DNA of 64,000 nucleotides from Balamuthia mandrillaris (GCA_031835245.1 JAVKOQ010000067.1:151001-215000); one strand, 5' to 3'; positions 33,222 to 44,900 are shown, counted from the first letter of the stretch. Notes: a model not told the origin generated them from the sequence alone. Numbers and translations: made by a program.

Positions 33222-35585
33222 ATGTCTGCAGCATGGTTTCATGCGCCAGAGCACCTGGGCCGCTACGACCCCATCTGGCGACCAGCCACAGCAGCTGACC
33301 AAGTGCCTTCCTCCTCATCTTTCTCTGGACCTATACGACCGGTGCCCCACACCAGACCAGCTCCGGAAATTCATCTGCAACCAACTCCCCTTTCCTCGTC
33401 CTCATCTTCTTCCTCCTCCTCTTCTCCAGCTATGATGGCAAGAGGATATGGACCATCTGTCGCCGCCCTGCCTTCCGTTCCTGCCTTGCTTCAACCCCTT
33501 CCCCCTTCTCTTCCGCCTCCTTCTCCTGCTGTTGCGGTTCCCGCTTTTCCACCCTCTTTTCCTCTGTATACTTTTTCTCCATCCTTCCAGCCTTCTCCTG
33601 GCTCCCCTTCCACTTCCTCTTCCCCCGCATCATCTCCCCCGCGTGCTGTACCCAAACCTTTTTTCCAAAGTTCGGTGGCCTCTCCCGTTGCAGTCCTGCG
33701 TTCCTCGGTGACCCCCACAACTCCCCAAGCGAGCCCCAAGGGTACATGTCTTCAACCATCAGCAGCGCCATCCTCCGCCTCCTCTCCGCCCTTCCCATCA
33801 ACCACGAGCTCATCGACAGCAACCCGTCATTCGCTTTTATCTCGTCAGGAAGAGGAGCAGGAAGAGAATGTGGACTCGAATGAGAGGAAAAAGAGAAAAG
33901 CAGGGCATGACCTTTCCCGTTTGCTCAACGAGACGACAGAAGAGGAAGACAACGAACACAACGAACTCCGGCAACTAGCTCTGCTGGCTGGCACGTCTGG
34001 TACTCCGTCGTCCTCTTTTTCATCATCCGCGTCTTCATCATTCTCAGCATCATCAGCTTCTTCTGCGTCATCATCAACATCTGAAGCATCCTCCAAAAGA
34101 AAGCCAAGCAAAGCAAAATACACCGCAGAGTTATCATCTGGCAGAAAGAAGCTCAAACGAGCAGGAAAGCATCAAGCAACCACGGAAAGAAAGCCACTCA
34201 ACAAATCTGAAGCAAATAAACGCCGTCAAAACCATGATGATGACGAAGAGTACAACGACGAGAGCTACCTTTCGGATGGAATCGACAGACCTTCCAAGAC
34301 CAGGAAGAAAGGAGGAAAGGAGAAGGCAGTAGATGACAAGCAAAAGAGACGCAAACCAAACACGGCATGTACTTCATGCCGAAAGAGCCATTTTAAGTGT
34401 GATGGCAAGACTCCTTGCTCCCGATGTGTGCAGAAAGGCAGACCTCATGAATGCCAATTGCCGGTAGCTTCAATGCAGAAGATCAAGTACCATTTCTTTC
34501 TGCTTTATGTTTTTCTACTTTCTCTTTATCACCCCCTTTCCTCTCTTGCTTCTTCTCCATATGATATCATCTGTAACCTTTGTCGTTGTCTGCTTTTCAA
34601 ATCAAAGACTTTTGGAAGAAGAAACTGCTCGAGTAAAAGAGCAGAATAAGCACTATGCTCAGGAACTCAAGTTGAAAGATTACGAACTACGACTCTTTAC
34701 TTATTGGTGGCACGTTGCCAATACTGAGTTTATGCCATTGTTCATGACCCTGTCTTCGACTTGGATGTACGTCGGAGATGGAGGAGTGCAGCTACAATAC
34801 AACAGCGAACTTGCACAAGCTCTGGAAAAGTTGCCATCACTCGTCTATGGTACTCTGTCTATCCTCCTATTTCGGGTTCGTGTTTATTTTCAGAAGTTTT
34901 AATGCTTTCCGCATTTTTTTGTTTCGTCTATGTAGAGTGCATTGTTGCTCTGTCCCCATTGACTGGCGCGGATCGTCAGAAAGATGTCTTGAGCCAACTT
35001 CAGCTATGCGAAGATACTTTCCTTCGATCAATTTATTCCTCTTCATCTTCCCCCAACCTTCACCTCCGCGGTTTGTACCTGTGCACAGCTTATGTACTTT
35101 ACCGTCATCTCGCTGCCAACTTTTGGAATGCAGAGTTAGAGGTGTGTTCTCTTTTGTCCTTTTTAAAGCTTGTCTTTCTCTTCTCTCTCCTTTCTTATGG
35201 TCACTTATTCTTTCTTGCGCTTCTTTTCTTTCAGGAACCAGCTATCTATTATGCCCGAAAGATTCAAACACTGAACGAAGATGCAGAGTCGGATCGTTAT
35301 TCGTCCTTCAAGAAGGATGCCACCAACGTGGCCAACTCTGTTCTTTCTTATTTCGAGGAGCAGCGGCTACTGAGAACAGCGGCTGCTTCCCGCTCGAGGT
35401 CTTCTTCTGAAGGCGATCTTCAATGCTTGAGCTCAGGAAGCTCAGGCGAGGAACCAGAAACCACTGGTACACCGATGTCTTCCATACGAGACCAACGTTC
35501 TCGCTCTGACCCGTCGTCAGAGGTTCGAGGTCATCGCCGCAGTCTGGACGTGCTTCTCCAGCGGCCCAATTCTTTCTCTCACTAA
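33222..35585 (+). CDS. Zn2Cys6 binuclear-cluster transcription factor (695 aa)
   Basis: Four exons (33222-34486, 34608-34875, 34938-35141, 35235-35585) join in frame. The start MSAAWFHAPEHLGRYD is chosen over an upstream in-frame ATG because the intervening residues look untranslated. A Pro/Ser-rich N-terminus (residues 30-230) is followed by acidic/basic low complexity. The zinc cluster near residue 385 reads CTSCRKSHFKCDGKTPCSRC then C after eight residues, the C-x2-C-x6-C-x5-C-x2-C-x8-C pattern of Gal4-type DNA-binding domains. It is followed at once by a coiled coil (LLEEETARVKEQNKHYAQEL), the usual dimerisation element. The C-terminal region (YWWHVANTEFMPLFM, ALSPLTGADRQKD) resembles the helical regulatory part of such factors. 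Nuclear sequence-specific regulator. The target is unknown. Confidence 0.8.
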
Positions 35586-35710
35586 ATTCAATAAAGTTCG
35601 ACTTCACACGTGAAAAGGTGCTCGTTTTCGTTTGAAAAAAAGGGGGGAGAGATACGAAGCTCAAATCCATCCAAATTTTTTCATTTCGTGTCGTCCTTGT
35701 TTTGTGGATT

Positions 35711-35720
35711 TTGTCGACAG
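35711..35720. promoter_or_regulatory. TTGTCGACAG element upstream of the LIM gene
   Basis: Near-palindromic copy of the TTGTCGACAA element, about 170 bases before the LIM-protein ATG. Confidence 0.4.
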
Positions 35721-35889
35721 ACAAGAGCGAATCTATCTCATGTCTTTTGGGAAACGAGAAATCTCTCTCCCCAACCAAAAAAAATTCTCAAATGCCGAAA
35801 AAAACATTTTTTTTTGGGGGGGTTCGGGTCAACGAGAGCACGAGCTGAGCCTTGTGTGAGGGAGAGTGGTGAAGGAGGAGCCTTGTTTG

Positions 35890-36590
35890 ATGATGTCTGG
35901 TGTGTCTGACCTTACCAAGAAATTCTCCGCTGGAGAACCTGCGGCAGACAATGGCACCGCCTCTCCTGTCGGTGCTGCCAAGACCGGAAAAGGGTAACGT
36001 TAACGTTGATGATAGCCGTCTGGCTTTGCTTTTCCCTTCTTCCATACTTCTATTTTGTTTGTATGTGTGGTGGTGCTGTTTTTTTTGTTTTTTGTTGCTT
36101 GCTTCTTATCGTTTCTGGTGGACCCAAAAAATAAAAATACCAAGGTCGATCATTTCGGTCAAGACGGAAAGGTGCATAGTCTGCGATAAAGCGGTTTATT
36201 TCAGCGACAAGCTGCAAGCTGATGGCAAAGTGTTCCACAAGGCATGTTTCCGCTGCACCGAATGCAAGAACGTTCTCAAGCTTGGTAGCTACGCTTCTCT
36301 AGAAGGTAACAAAAAAACCTCTCCATGAAACCTTTCTTTCGTTTTACGTTTTTGTTGTTGTTGAAAAGAAACTTAACGTTATTACCATCGCATTATCTTC
36401 ATGTTTTTTTTTCCTTTGCTTTGCTTTGCTTTGCTTTGCTTTGCTTTGCTTTGCTTTGCTTTGCTTTGCTTTGCTTTGCTTTGCTTTGCTTTGCTTTGCT
36501 TTGCTTTGCTTTCAGGCAAATACTATTGCAAACCTCACTTCAAACAGTTGTTCGCTTTGAAGGGTACACTACCGCTCTCTTTGGCATTTG

Positions 36591-36646
<56 letters not shown>

Positions 36647-37454
36647 ACCAATGTTACCCTGCGAATGCTTCTTCCCTGGCGTGTTTCTTTTTTGTTTTAA
36701 CTGATTATTATTGTTTTATTTTGCTTTCTTAACAGGAAACTACGCCGAAGGGTTTGGAGAAAAGAAGCCAGACCAGCTGTGGAGGGAGGCCAAAGAGGGC
36801 TCCCAAATCAACGCCGAAACATCGTCAACAACAGTACCAAAGAGCCCTGATACTCAGAGAAAAGAAGAAAAGAAAGAAAAAGAGGAGACGAACGGGACCG
36901 CTCAACAAGAAGATGAACAAAAGAGAAAGCAAGAGGAACAAAGGAAGAGAGAAGAAGAAAGAATAGCAAGAGAAAAGAAAGAGGCAGAAGATCAACAGAA
37001 GCTGTTGGAACAGAGAAAACGACAAGAAGAAAAACTTTTGGCGGAGAAGAGAGCGAGAGAAGAGAAAGAAAGCAGAGATAAAGAGGTGAAGCAACGGCAG
37101 GACGAGGAAAGAATCAAACACCAACAAGAGGAGCAGCAACGAAAGGAAGAGGAGGAAAGGCAGAAAAAAGAGTTGCAACGTCAAAGGCTGCTCGAGGCCA
37201 AGAAGAGGCTTACCGAGAAAGAACAATTGGAGAGGCAACAACAGCAGCAGCAGCAACAAGAAGAGGAAGAAAGAAGGAGAAAGGCAGAGCTGCAGCGAAG
37301 CGCTGCCGTCGTGGAACCTGCCTCTGCCGTCCCCTCCGCGGGCTACGATTCTACAAGCGAGAAGGCTCCTTTGTTGAGGGCGACAAGCTCTCGGCGACCG
37401 GTCCACACCGCAGACCCTCAAGACGGGTGCTGTTCGTCTTGCACCTTGTTTTAG
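35890..37454 (+). CDS. LIM domain, coiled-coil protein with CAAX-like end (343 aa)
   Basis: Four exons (35890-35993, 36145-36305, 36516-36563, 36736-37454) join in frame; starts at 35890 or 35893 differ by one Met. One LIM domain lies at about residues 40-105: CIVC, HKAC, CTEC and CKPH supply the eight zinc ligands, with FxCxxC spacing as in single-LIM actin-associated proteins. A link GNYAEGFGEKKPDQLW follows. Residues 150-300 are an uninterrupted Glu/Lys/Arg/Gln coiled coil. The protein ends CCSSCTLF; the last four residues CTLF fit a CaaX prenylation motif and the neighbouring Cys could be palmitoylated. Inference: a membrane-attached cytoskeletal linker. The second intron is mostly a (TTTGC)n array and the third carries a (CT)n run. 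Confidence 0.75.
36414..36512 (+). repeat. (CTTTG)n pentanucleotide array in LIM gene intron
   Basis: About 20 near-perfect CTTTG units running to the acceptor CTTTCAG at 36515, so the array itself supplies the polypyrimidine tract. Confidence 0.9.
36597..36640 (+). repeat. (CT)n microsatellite in LIM gene intron 3
   Basis: CT run on the sense strand between the donor at 36564 and the acceptor at 36735. Confidence 0.8.
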
Positions 37455-37498
37455 TCGTCTCGACAAAGCAACGTCGTTGGTGAATGCTTCCCTGCTTT

Positions 37499-37580
37499 TT
37501 GTCGACATCACGCAAACAAAAAAAAACTAAAGTGCTTTCATCTGGATTCGTTCCCTGATTTTTGTCGACATCACGCAAAC
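37499..37580. promoter_or_regulatory. Duplicated TTGTCGACATCACGCAAAC element
   Basis: The 19-base word TTGTCGACATCACGCAAAC occurs at 37499-37517 and 37562-37580, 63 bases apart, in the 240-base gap between the LIM and DUF6604-like genes. Its core is the same GTCGAC palindrome seen upstream of HPS1, PARP and the LIM gene. The copies sit about 112-194 bases before the next ATG. Confidence 0.5.
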
Positions 37581-37692
37581 GAAAAAAAGAAAAAAGAATA
37601 AAGAGAAAAGAGAAAAGAAAAAAAGAGAAAAGAAAAAAAGAAAAAGAAGAGAAGAGAAAAAAAAGAGTGACAGGAGAGACCGAAAAAAAAGG

Positions 37693-40302
37693 ATGTCGTT
37701 ACCTTGTGTTAGCTCCTACGTCAGGTACAAGCAAAACAACAGCCGTGTGGCCCGTTGGTTGTGGACAGCCTACGAGGACTGTCGTGCACTCTTGTCCTCC
37801 CGAGCCCCTTCCCGTGGCGGCGGCAAAGGGCGAAAGAAAGCTGCACCTCCTCCCCGTTCTTCTTCTTCTGGAGGAGGAAGGGGAGGAGCAGCTGAGAAGG
37901 AGAGCTTTTCGCCTCTGTCCTCAACGAAGCTCTCGCCGGATGACCTCCGTCGCATCCTGCCACTGCTGAAGAAGGCCATAGCCAACGGGGTGCTGGAGGT
38001 GCCAAGCAAACTGTTCTCGCTGCTGCGTAGCACCATCCAAGCGCGGCTGCACCACCACGAGATCTACGTGGCCTACGCCTCAGCGTTGCGAGGAAAGGAG
38101 AGGGAGAATGTGGAAAAGCAGAACCGCTGCCACAAGTTCTATGTGGAAGCGCTGCAGGAGGCCTTTGAGGAATTGGGAGGAAAGGAGTGGCTGGATGGTG
38201 GTTGCATAGACACACGGAAAACCAAGAAGGGTGCCCCTAAGCAGCAGCAACAGCAGAAGGACGCCAATGCACCTGCCACCGCTCATTTGCGCAATTATTA
38301 CGAGCTGCTGGTGGACGGCACTGAACAGCAGGAAGAAGAGGAGAAGAAGGAGAAGGTGGAGCACGAAAAGAGTGAGGGCAATCAGTGGCTGGAGGGCATG
38401 CTCCTTCCCAACAATAATAAACCAAGGAGGCAAAACAACAAACAGAACAGGAAGAAGCAACAACAGCGCAAGTCCCGCCGTGGAGACAACATTCCGTTGG
38501 AAGAGTTCGAGATCGCCAGCGATGTGGAAAGCTTCTTCGCGGCTGTTTGTTTGCTCAACGATGTCAGCGCTCTCCATCACTGGGTGAAGGGAGTGTGGAA
38601 GGACTACACCGCAGGAACCCTCTCCCTGACTGCCGCGACTCAGCTGACCAATGCGGCAGTACAGCAGGTGGCTCAAATGGAGAACGAGTTCTACGTCATG
38701 TTCTCCACTCCCGCCAGGCCTCTGTCCTGCTTCTACGACATTCTGGATGCGCTTGGCAACCTGATAAACGTGGTGGGTTTAGACGAGCGGAGCCTTGACC
38801 GCTTGAGCGAATGGCTCTACCTTGTGCCATTCGTCGCTCTAACTGTATTCTTGCAAAACTTTCAAGTGGACTTCTGTTTGCCTAGCTTCGGGGCTGAACG
38901 GAAGGACTTTTTGCCCGTGAGACCCCCAACAGAGGAGATCGTCCTGCAGCTGGGTTACTGGGCCTCTGCTGCTTACCTCACCAACCACCAATTCTATTGG
39001 GAAAAGCCCATGGTGGGACTCATGAGACAAGTGCGAGGACCCGAGGACATCACTTTGCGCGTTCTCTTTGCTGAACAAGCCTACCTTGACTGTCTAGAGG
39101 CGTGCCAACAGTCTCCGAGCAACTTCCAACGAGCCTATCAGGAGATGCAGGTTGGAATAGAGGAAGTCTTCTCTGACGTGGAGTGGTACGTCAATCATGA
39201 CTTTCAGTACTCGGCAAAATACAAGGACAACCGAGACTGGGCAAAGCTTGCCCTCAACCGTTGGAAATGTATCATCGAGGACCCAATCCACATGTTCTGC
39301 GAGAAAAGGCCAGACGTCTGCTCTGCGTTCAACTACCGACGAGGCGACATCTTCTTGCACAACCCTTGGATCGCTGGCTGTTGTCTTCTCCACCAACAGA
39401 GCGAGTTCTACTTTTTTACGGTGAACGTGATCAGAGGGACAGGACTTGTCATGGCCATGCTCCACCTGTATCATGCCTTAGTGGTTACCAAGCTGATGCC
39501 GGCTATCCCTGCCCTCGAGCAAGTCATGCAGATCTTTGGGGCGCGCTTCTTCCGAGGCCTTACCCCACCGACGGACCCTTACGATTGTTATAGGACGTAT
39601 TGTTACGCCCTCGGTTTGAAGTTGGAGAGTCTCGTCACGCCAAAAGGTGGCCAAGACCGTCTCTTCCGTTACCACACCCATCGCGTGACCCTTTTTGAGG
39701 AAGACAGCCTGGTCTACTTTTTGACTGAAAAGTCCAAGCTCGACAAGAAGGCTTTTGAACTGCTTACTACTGTTACCGCTGCCAACAACACCAACCTCCT
39801 TTCTTCATCTGCGGATACCACGAAGGAGAAAAGAAAGGCGGAAGGAGAAGGAGAAGGAGAAGAAGAAGAAGAAGGCAAACAAGAAGACAAAAGGTCAACT
39901 GCGGAGAGCGGAGAACGAGGCGTTGTCGGCGAACAAACAGACTCAGATTTCGGCGTAACTGTTTCAACTCTGCAACAACTGAAAGCATACTTACAATCGC
40001 AGAAAGATCCAATGCACTTCAACATGTTGGCCATCCACAAGTTTAGCATTGAGATACTGAAAAAGCTGCACACAACCATCGAAAAGGAGCTGACCGAGAT
40101 TCGTGGAGCGGACGCTGTGCTCCACAACGAACATGACCTGCCCTACGTGGTAAGAGACATGTTCAAGGTGGCGAGGATGATCCCATTCTCCCCGACGAGC
40201 GAATCGGGTCGCATGTGGGCCAAAGCTGCTGCCTCTTTTCAAGAGGTAGTTTCCACCTGGGACCTCCAGCGCCGCTTTTTCCTCCCTAAAAACGGCTTGT
40301 AA
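37693..40302 (+). CDS. Intronless protein with DUF6604-like N-terminus (869 aa)
   Basis: One uninterrupted frame, unlike its intron-rich neighbours. The N-terminus fits the DUF6604 pattern known mainly from fungal multidomain proteins: SYVRYKQNNSRVARWLW, a Gly/Lys-rich insert, LPLLKKAIANGVLEVPSKLF, then NRCHKFYVEALQEAFEEL, the characteristic H-x-F/Y segment. A Lys/Gln-rich insert follows, then a long helical part (residues 260-860) in which I recognise no family; short landmarks are WLYLVPFVALTVFLQ, NFQRAYQEMQVGIEEV and KRPDVCSAFNYRRGD. No signal peptide or clear transmembrane segment. The function is unknown. A recently retroposed or intron-lost gene, or transfer from another lineage, would each explain the lack of introns. 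Confidence 0.7.
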   Translation: MSLPCVSSYVRYKQNNSRVARWLWTAYEDCRALLSSRAPSRGGGKGRKKAAPPPRSSSSGGGRGGAAEKESFSPLSSTKLSPDDLRRILPLLKKAIANGVLEVPSKLFSLLRSTIQARLHHHEIYVAYASALRGKERENVEKQNRCHKFYVEALQEAFEELGGKEWLDGGCIDTRKTKKGAPKQQQQQKDANAPATAHLRNYYELLVDGTEQQEEEEKKEKVEHEKSEGNQWLEGMLLPNNNKPRRQNNKQNRKKQQQRKSRRGDNIPLEEFEIASDVESFFAAVCLLNDVSALHHWVKGVWKDYTAGTLSLTAATQLTNAAVQQVAQMENEFYVMFSTPARPLSCFYDILDALGNLINVVGLDERSLDRLSEWLYLVPFVALTVFLQNFQVDFCLPSFGAERKDFLPVRPPTEEIVLQLGYWASAAYLTNHQFYWEKPMVGLMRQVRGPEDITLRVLFAEQAYLDCLEACQQSPSNFQRAYQEMQVGIEEVFSDVEWYVNHDFQYSAKYKDNRDWAKLALNRWKCIIEDPIHMFCEKRPDVCSAFNYRRGDIFLHNPWIAGCCLLHQQSEFYFFTVNVIRGTGLVMAMLHLYHALVVTKLMPAIPALEQVMQIFGARFFRGLTPPTDPYDCYRTYCYALGLKLESLVTPKGGQDRLFRYHTHRVTLFEEDSLVYFLTEKSKLDKKAFELLTTVTAANNTNLLSSSADTTKEKRKAEGEGEGEEEEEGKQEDKRSTAESGERGVVGEQTDSDFGVTVSTLQQLKAYLQSQKDPMHFNMLAIHKFSIEILKKLHTTIEKELTEIRGADAVLHNEHDLPYVVRDMFKVARMIPFSPTSESGRMWAKAAASFQEVVSTWDLQRRFFLPKNGL

Positions 40303-40854
40303 TGATGGTACCACCCATCTTCACCACTTCCGAAAGACAAAGCAGCTATAGATAACTGGAGAGAGAGCGAGATTGTGATTATGACTGATTGCTTGATCGT
40401 TGTTGACGCTAAACACTTGAAGCCTCGGAAGAAAGCAAATAAGAAAAAAAAAAAGAAGAATGGCCAATAAAACGGAGAAAAGACACGAGACATACAAACA
40501 AACCATTCGAGAGAAGATTCGCCACAGCCAAAACCTCGCCAGCTCCGATTGGCTCAGGTGAGTTCCATTAAGGCGCGTTTGGTAGGGCTAAGTTCAAACT
40601 TCCGAGGGAGGTGCTAAAAAAAAAAAAAACGAAGAGAGCCTCCCTCGTTCAATTGTTTCCTTTTATCAGGTGTATTGGACGCCCTAATCTTTGGTGGCAA
40701 GCGGCGGAAGCTGCCCGCTGTGTCCAACCCCAACGCGCGGGGAAAAAGGGGTCCCCCCGCTGGACGTCATTTGAGCGCCGGCGAGTAGCCTTTGAATTTT
40801 CATTTCATTTAGATTGGCTGCATTTGGGGTTGGGCGGGAGAGAAGGAGCAAAGG

Positions 40855-40914
<60 letters not shown>

Positions 40915-41237
40915 TGACAACTACGCGATACTTCTTCCCGCGCCACACCACTGGGCCACCGCAAGTGACGCTTTCTTACCCGTCGAGAGAGAGAGAAGAG
41001 GAGTTTGTAGTTCGTAGTTTTTTTTTTTTTTAAAAAAGGAGCGAGTTTACTACTTGGTTGGGTAAGTCAGTTCATCCTCCTCCTCTTCCGTTCTTGCTCC
41101 TGTTTGCAAACTGCTTTATTGTTATTGTTCGTATTATTTTGTTATGGGGGTACTGATGATGGAATCTCTCTACTTTTTTTTTAAACAAACGAAAACACAA
41201 AGGAAAGGGGAGTTTGTTTTATTGAAAAACAAAAAGC
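40303..41237. other. Intergenic region without a recognised gene
   Basis: About 0.9 kb between the DUF6604-like gene and the TULIP-PqiA gene. It holds the poly-T run at 40859-40911 and several A/T homopolymers. No coding exon is convincing. Confidence 0.5.
40859..40911 (+). repeat. Poly-T run (about 53 bases)
   Basis: Uninterrupted T homopolymer. The exact length may be unreliable in an assembly. It could mark an old retroposed poly-A tail on the opposite strand, but I see no element attached. Confidence 0.9.
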
Positions 41238-41954
41238 ATGATCAACCACATCTTCAGGTTGAGCTTCTTGCTTGCGCTGCTTGGCATGGGCGCAGCAAGA
41301 AAGGGAAGCGGGGGCAAACGGTGCAACACCGCCTCCATCTCTTTGGTCCTGGTGTTCATCTCCGCGTGCGAGGTGGTGCTCTGGAGCGTGCCTTTGGCGG
41401 GGGCTTACCCTGACAGTGCCTTGGAGAGGACTTGCCTGCAGGACTACTTTCAGCAGCAGAAGGACAACTTCAAAGAAGTGTTGGCGTCCACCCACTCCCT
41501 CCACGGTGCTGACGCGTGCCGCTGGGACGGTGAGGGTGGATCCTCCCATGGGGCCACTTCGATGAACGCTCTCTGCTCCTCCTCTCACTCAGCCATGTTG
41601 GCCGATGTGATGAGAGGGGAGAGCGAGCTGATGGACAGGGAGGGCAACCGCCTGCGTTTGGAACAGATCACGCTGGCCAATCGCAACCCGCTGTTGGAGA
41701 AGCACTACCGTCCGTTGGCCGCCACCAAGAAAGTCCTGCAGATGGCCCCCGCAGAGCTGGTCTATCATGGTGGTTGCCCTTCTGGAGAGCTGGGAAAGGA
41801 ACAAAGGTCTACCTCTGTGGCCGACTTGCAACGTTTGCCCCTTGCTTCCCTTGCTTCCCTTCGCTCCCTTCCCCTTATGGCTCCTCCTACACTTCTCAAG
41901 GGTGATGGCCAGGTAAGGCTCCCAAGTTCGTGTTGTTATCCTTATTTCTTTTTT

Positions 41955-41998
<44 letters not shown>

Positions 41999-44900
41999 AC
42001 CAAGTCTTCACTGCTGGGTGCCACACCTTCATTCCTCCTCTCGACCGTTGGAATACTATTACTAGCATGTGCTGCACTTCTCAGAAGCAAAAGCTCAACC
42101 ACTTTTGTTTTCAAACCTAAATCTTCAACATCCACAAGCTTTGGAACGTTGTTCACCATATTCATGGCTACAAGTTGCATCTTCTGTGTGGCCCCTCCCT
42201 CTGCGGAGGCGGCCTTAACCCTCAACGACTTCATCCTCATGAAGGAATGTGGTCTGCGTTGCTGGTTGGGCGGTCTCAACTTCACCATTCCGGATCAGAC
42301 GCTGGAAAAGGCGGGAATTACCCTCCACATCACCGGCATGAGTTGCGCCAAAATAGAACTCGGCGCGTTAGGCTCTCAGTTCACCCCACCGGCCACTCTC
42401 CGCTTGGATGGCTCTGGTATCGGCATATCCTGCGTAGCCAAATGGAGTGCCAAAGTAATAGGCATCGACAACACGGGCACTGTTTCCGTGACCATCGGAG
42501 ACAGCAAGGTGGGCGGTAGCATCTCCTTCACCAAAGACTCAGACGGCTTGGCTGGCTCCGCCTCCTTGTCCGGCTGTACCACCAATCTCAACATTAAGGA
42601 CATCCATTTCTCTGGAGGATTGGCTGCCAAGCTTTTAGAGTTATTCCATGACCTCATTGCCAGGGTGGTATCCAGCCAGCTCAACCAGGTGATTTGCACC
42701 GAGATTGGCAGTCTGGTCTCCACCAACCTTACCGCCGTCCTTCAGAGCCTTGATGCTCAGATCCGACCTTACCTTAAACCAGTTCCGCCTTCACCTCCTC
42801 CACCCGTCCCGGCCGACTCTTTGGTGCTCACCGGAGACTCTGTCATAGAGCTCATTGACTACATCGCCAACGACGTGATTGGAGCCAACGGTGCGTTTGG
42901 TCTGAACAAGCTCGTCAACGCTTACACCAACAACACAGGATACATCAACATTACCGACATACCCGCACCATTGTCCTCCATAACCATCCCTCTGGTCTTT
43001 GGCACCAACATCACGGTGGGATTGACCAACGTGGCGGTGGCCGGCTTGAACAGCTGGTCCCAATTCGAAGCTCTCGTTCCCACTGACAAGTACTCCTTGT
43101 TCAGCCACTCCCTCCTGGAGCATCTCAACATGACCTTCGTGTTCTTTGTGAACGTGACAACAGCAGCGGATGGCAAAGGACCCATCCATGGAGACTACAC
43201 CCTATTCGAGTCTGGAATATTGGTTCTGGACATGGAGCACAACGAGCTCAATGGAACGGCACAGTTAGCTCTCAGTGAAAAGGCACTGAAAGGTCTGTTT
43301 CCGCAACAAATCCTGAACAATCTCGAGGAATGCGTTCTTGCCTCCCTGTACGATGTGAACGTCACCCAACTGCAGTTTGGAATGAGCATTCACCAGCTGA
43401 AGCTGATTGCCGGGGGCGGAGATATAGAGAAAGATCTTGACGCTGCCATCGACAACGCTCTTCTCTTGTTCACCACAGCCTTTGGTCCCGCCATCCCTGC
43501 TTTCTTCAGTGGAGTGGTGGCCTTGGCCGGGCGCAACGAAGCCAACCGCCTCGCAGCCGAGTTATTGGCTGCCAATCACACCTGTCCACCACCACCAGTC
43601 GTCCCTCCTCCACCCCAAGTTCCTGCTGGCTCTCTCGTGCTCGCTGATGATCCTGTCATAGCCTTGGTGGACTACATCCTCAACAAAGTGATTGGTCTGA
43701 ATGGACCCTTTGGCTTGAACAGCCTTGTGGACGTACTTAGCCAAGGCACCGGTGTTTTCGATATAAATAACTTGCCAGCACCTCTCTCCGGCATGACGTT
43801 CCCCATTCCTGGGCTGGGTTCCTCCAACGTGACCGTTGGACTGACGGACATCTCCGTGGGCGGACTGGATACGTGGACCAAGCTGGAGGCGGTTGTACCT
43901 TACGGCAACTACTCTCTGGCCTCCCAACTGTTGTTAGAGAACCTGACCATAGAGTTGGGCTTCTTCCTGAACGTCTCTCTCCAGTTCAACAACAGCGTCA
44001 AGGCATCATCGCTAGACGAGACGGGACGATTGGTCCTTTCCCTGAATCACACCCAGTTGGATAACAGCATTCAGCTTGGCCTCAGTGAATCGTTCCTGAA
44101 GAGTCTTCAGCCCCAACAGTTGCTCGACCATCCAGAGGATTGCATCATGGCCTCAGTAAGCAACGTGAACATCACTTCCTTGCATCTCGGAACCTCCGCA
44201 ATCAACATGCAAGTCAAGCGCAACAACAAAAACAACAACCAACTTGGACAGCTTGTTGACGCTCTGCCCTACTTCAACACTACGTTTAACTCCATGTATT
44301 CCTCTTTTGTGATGGAAACGTTGTCATGGCTTGGTCGACAACAGCTCAACCAGGTAGTAGCGGGCTTCATGGCGGACAACTTTACGTGTCCTTCCCCGTT
44401 GCCTCCTCCTCCGCCTCCTCCTGTTCCCTCCGGATCATTACCCTTGCCGAACAATACCGTGGTCAACCTGCTCGACACTGTTGTCAACGAAATGATCGGA
44501 GCAAATGGTCCTCTGGGCCTCAACAAGGTGATTGATGCCATCACCAGCGGTAGTGGTGGTTTGGATATTGGGAAGCTGCTTTCCGGTCATTTGCCTCAAA
44601 TCACCATTCCTTTACCTGGCGTAGCTTTCACAGATCTGACAGTCGGTCTGACGGGGGCCTCTGTGGGGGGTCTTGACACCTGGTCTCAACTGGAAGCCCT
44701 TGTGCCGACCAGCAACTACACCCTCTCCACCAACGTCTCGTTGGATCATCTCTCTTTAAGTGTCGACTTCTTCGTCAACGTCTCTACTGCCAAACATCCT
44801 CTGGCTTCTTCTACATTGTCGGAACAAGGCAGCATAGTGCTGGCTTTGGACCACAATCAGCTGAACAATACCTTACAACTGGCCCTTAATGCTGCTCATC

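Noticed and set aside
40859-40911. Poly-T run as the tail of a retroposed gene copy
   Set aside because: No recognisable retroposed body or target duplication beside it.
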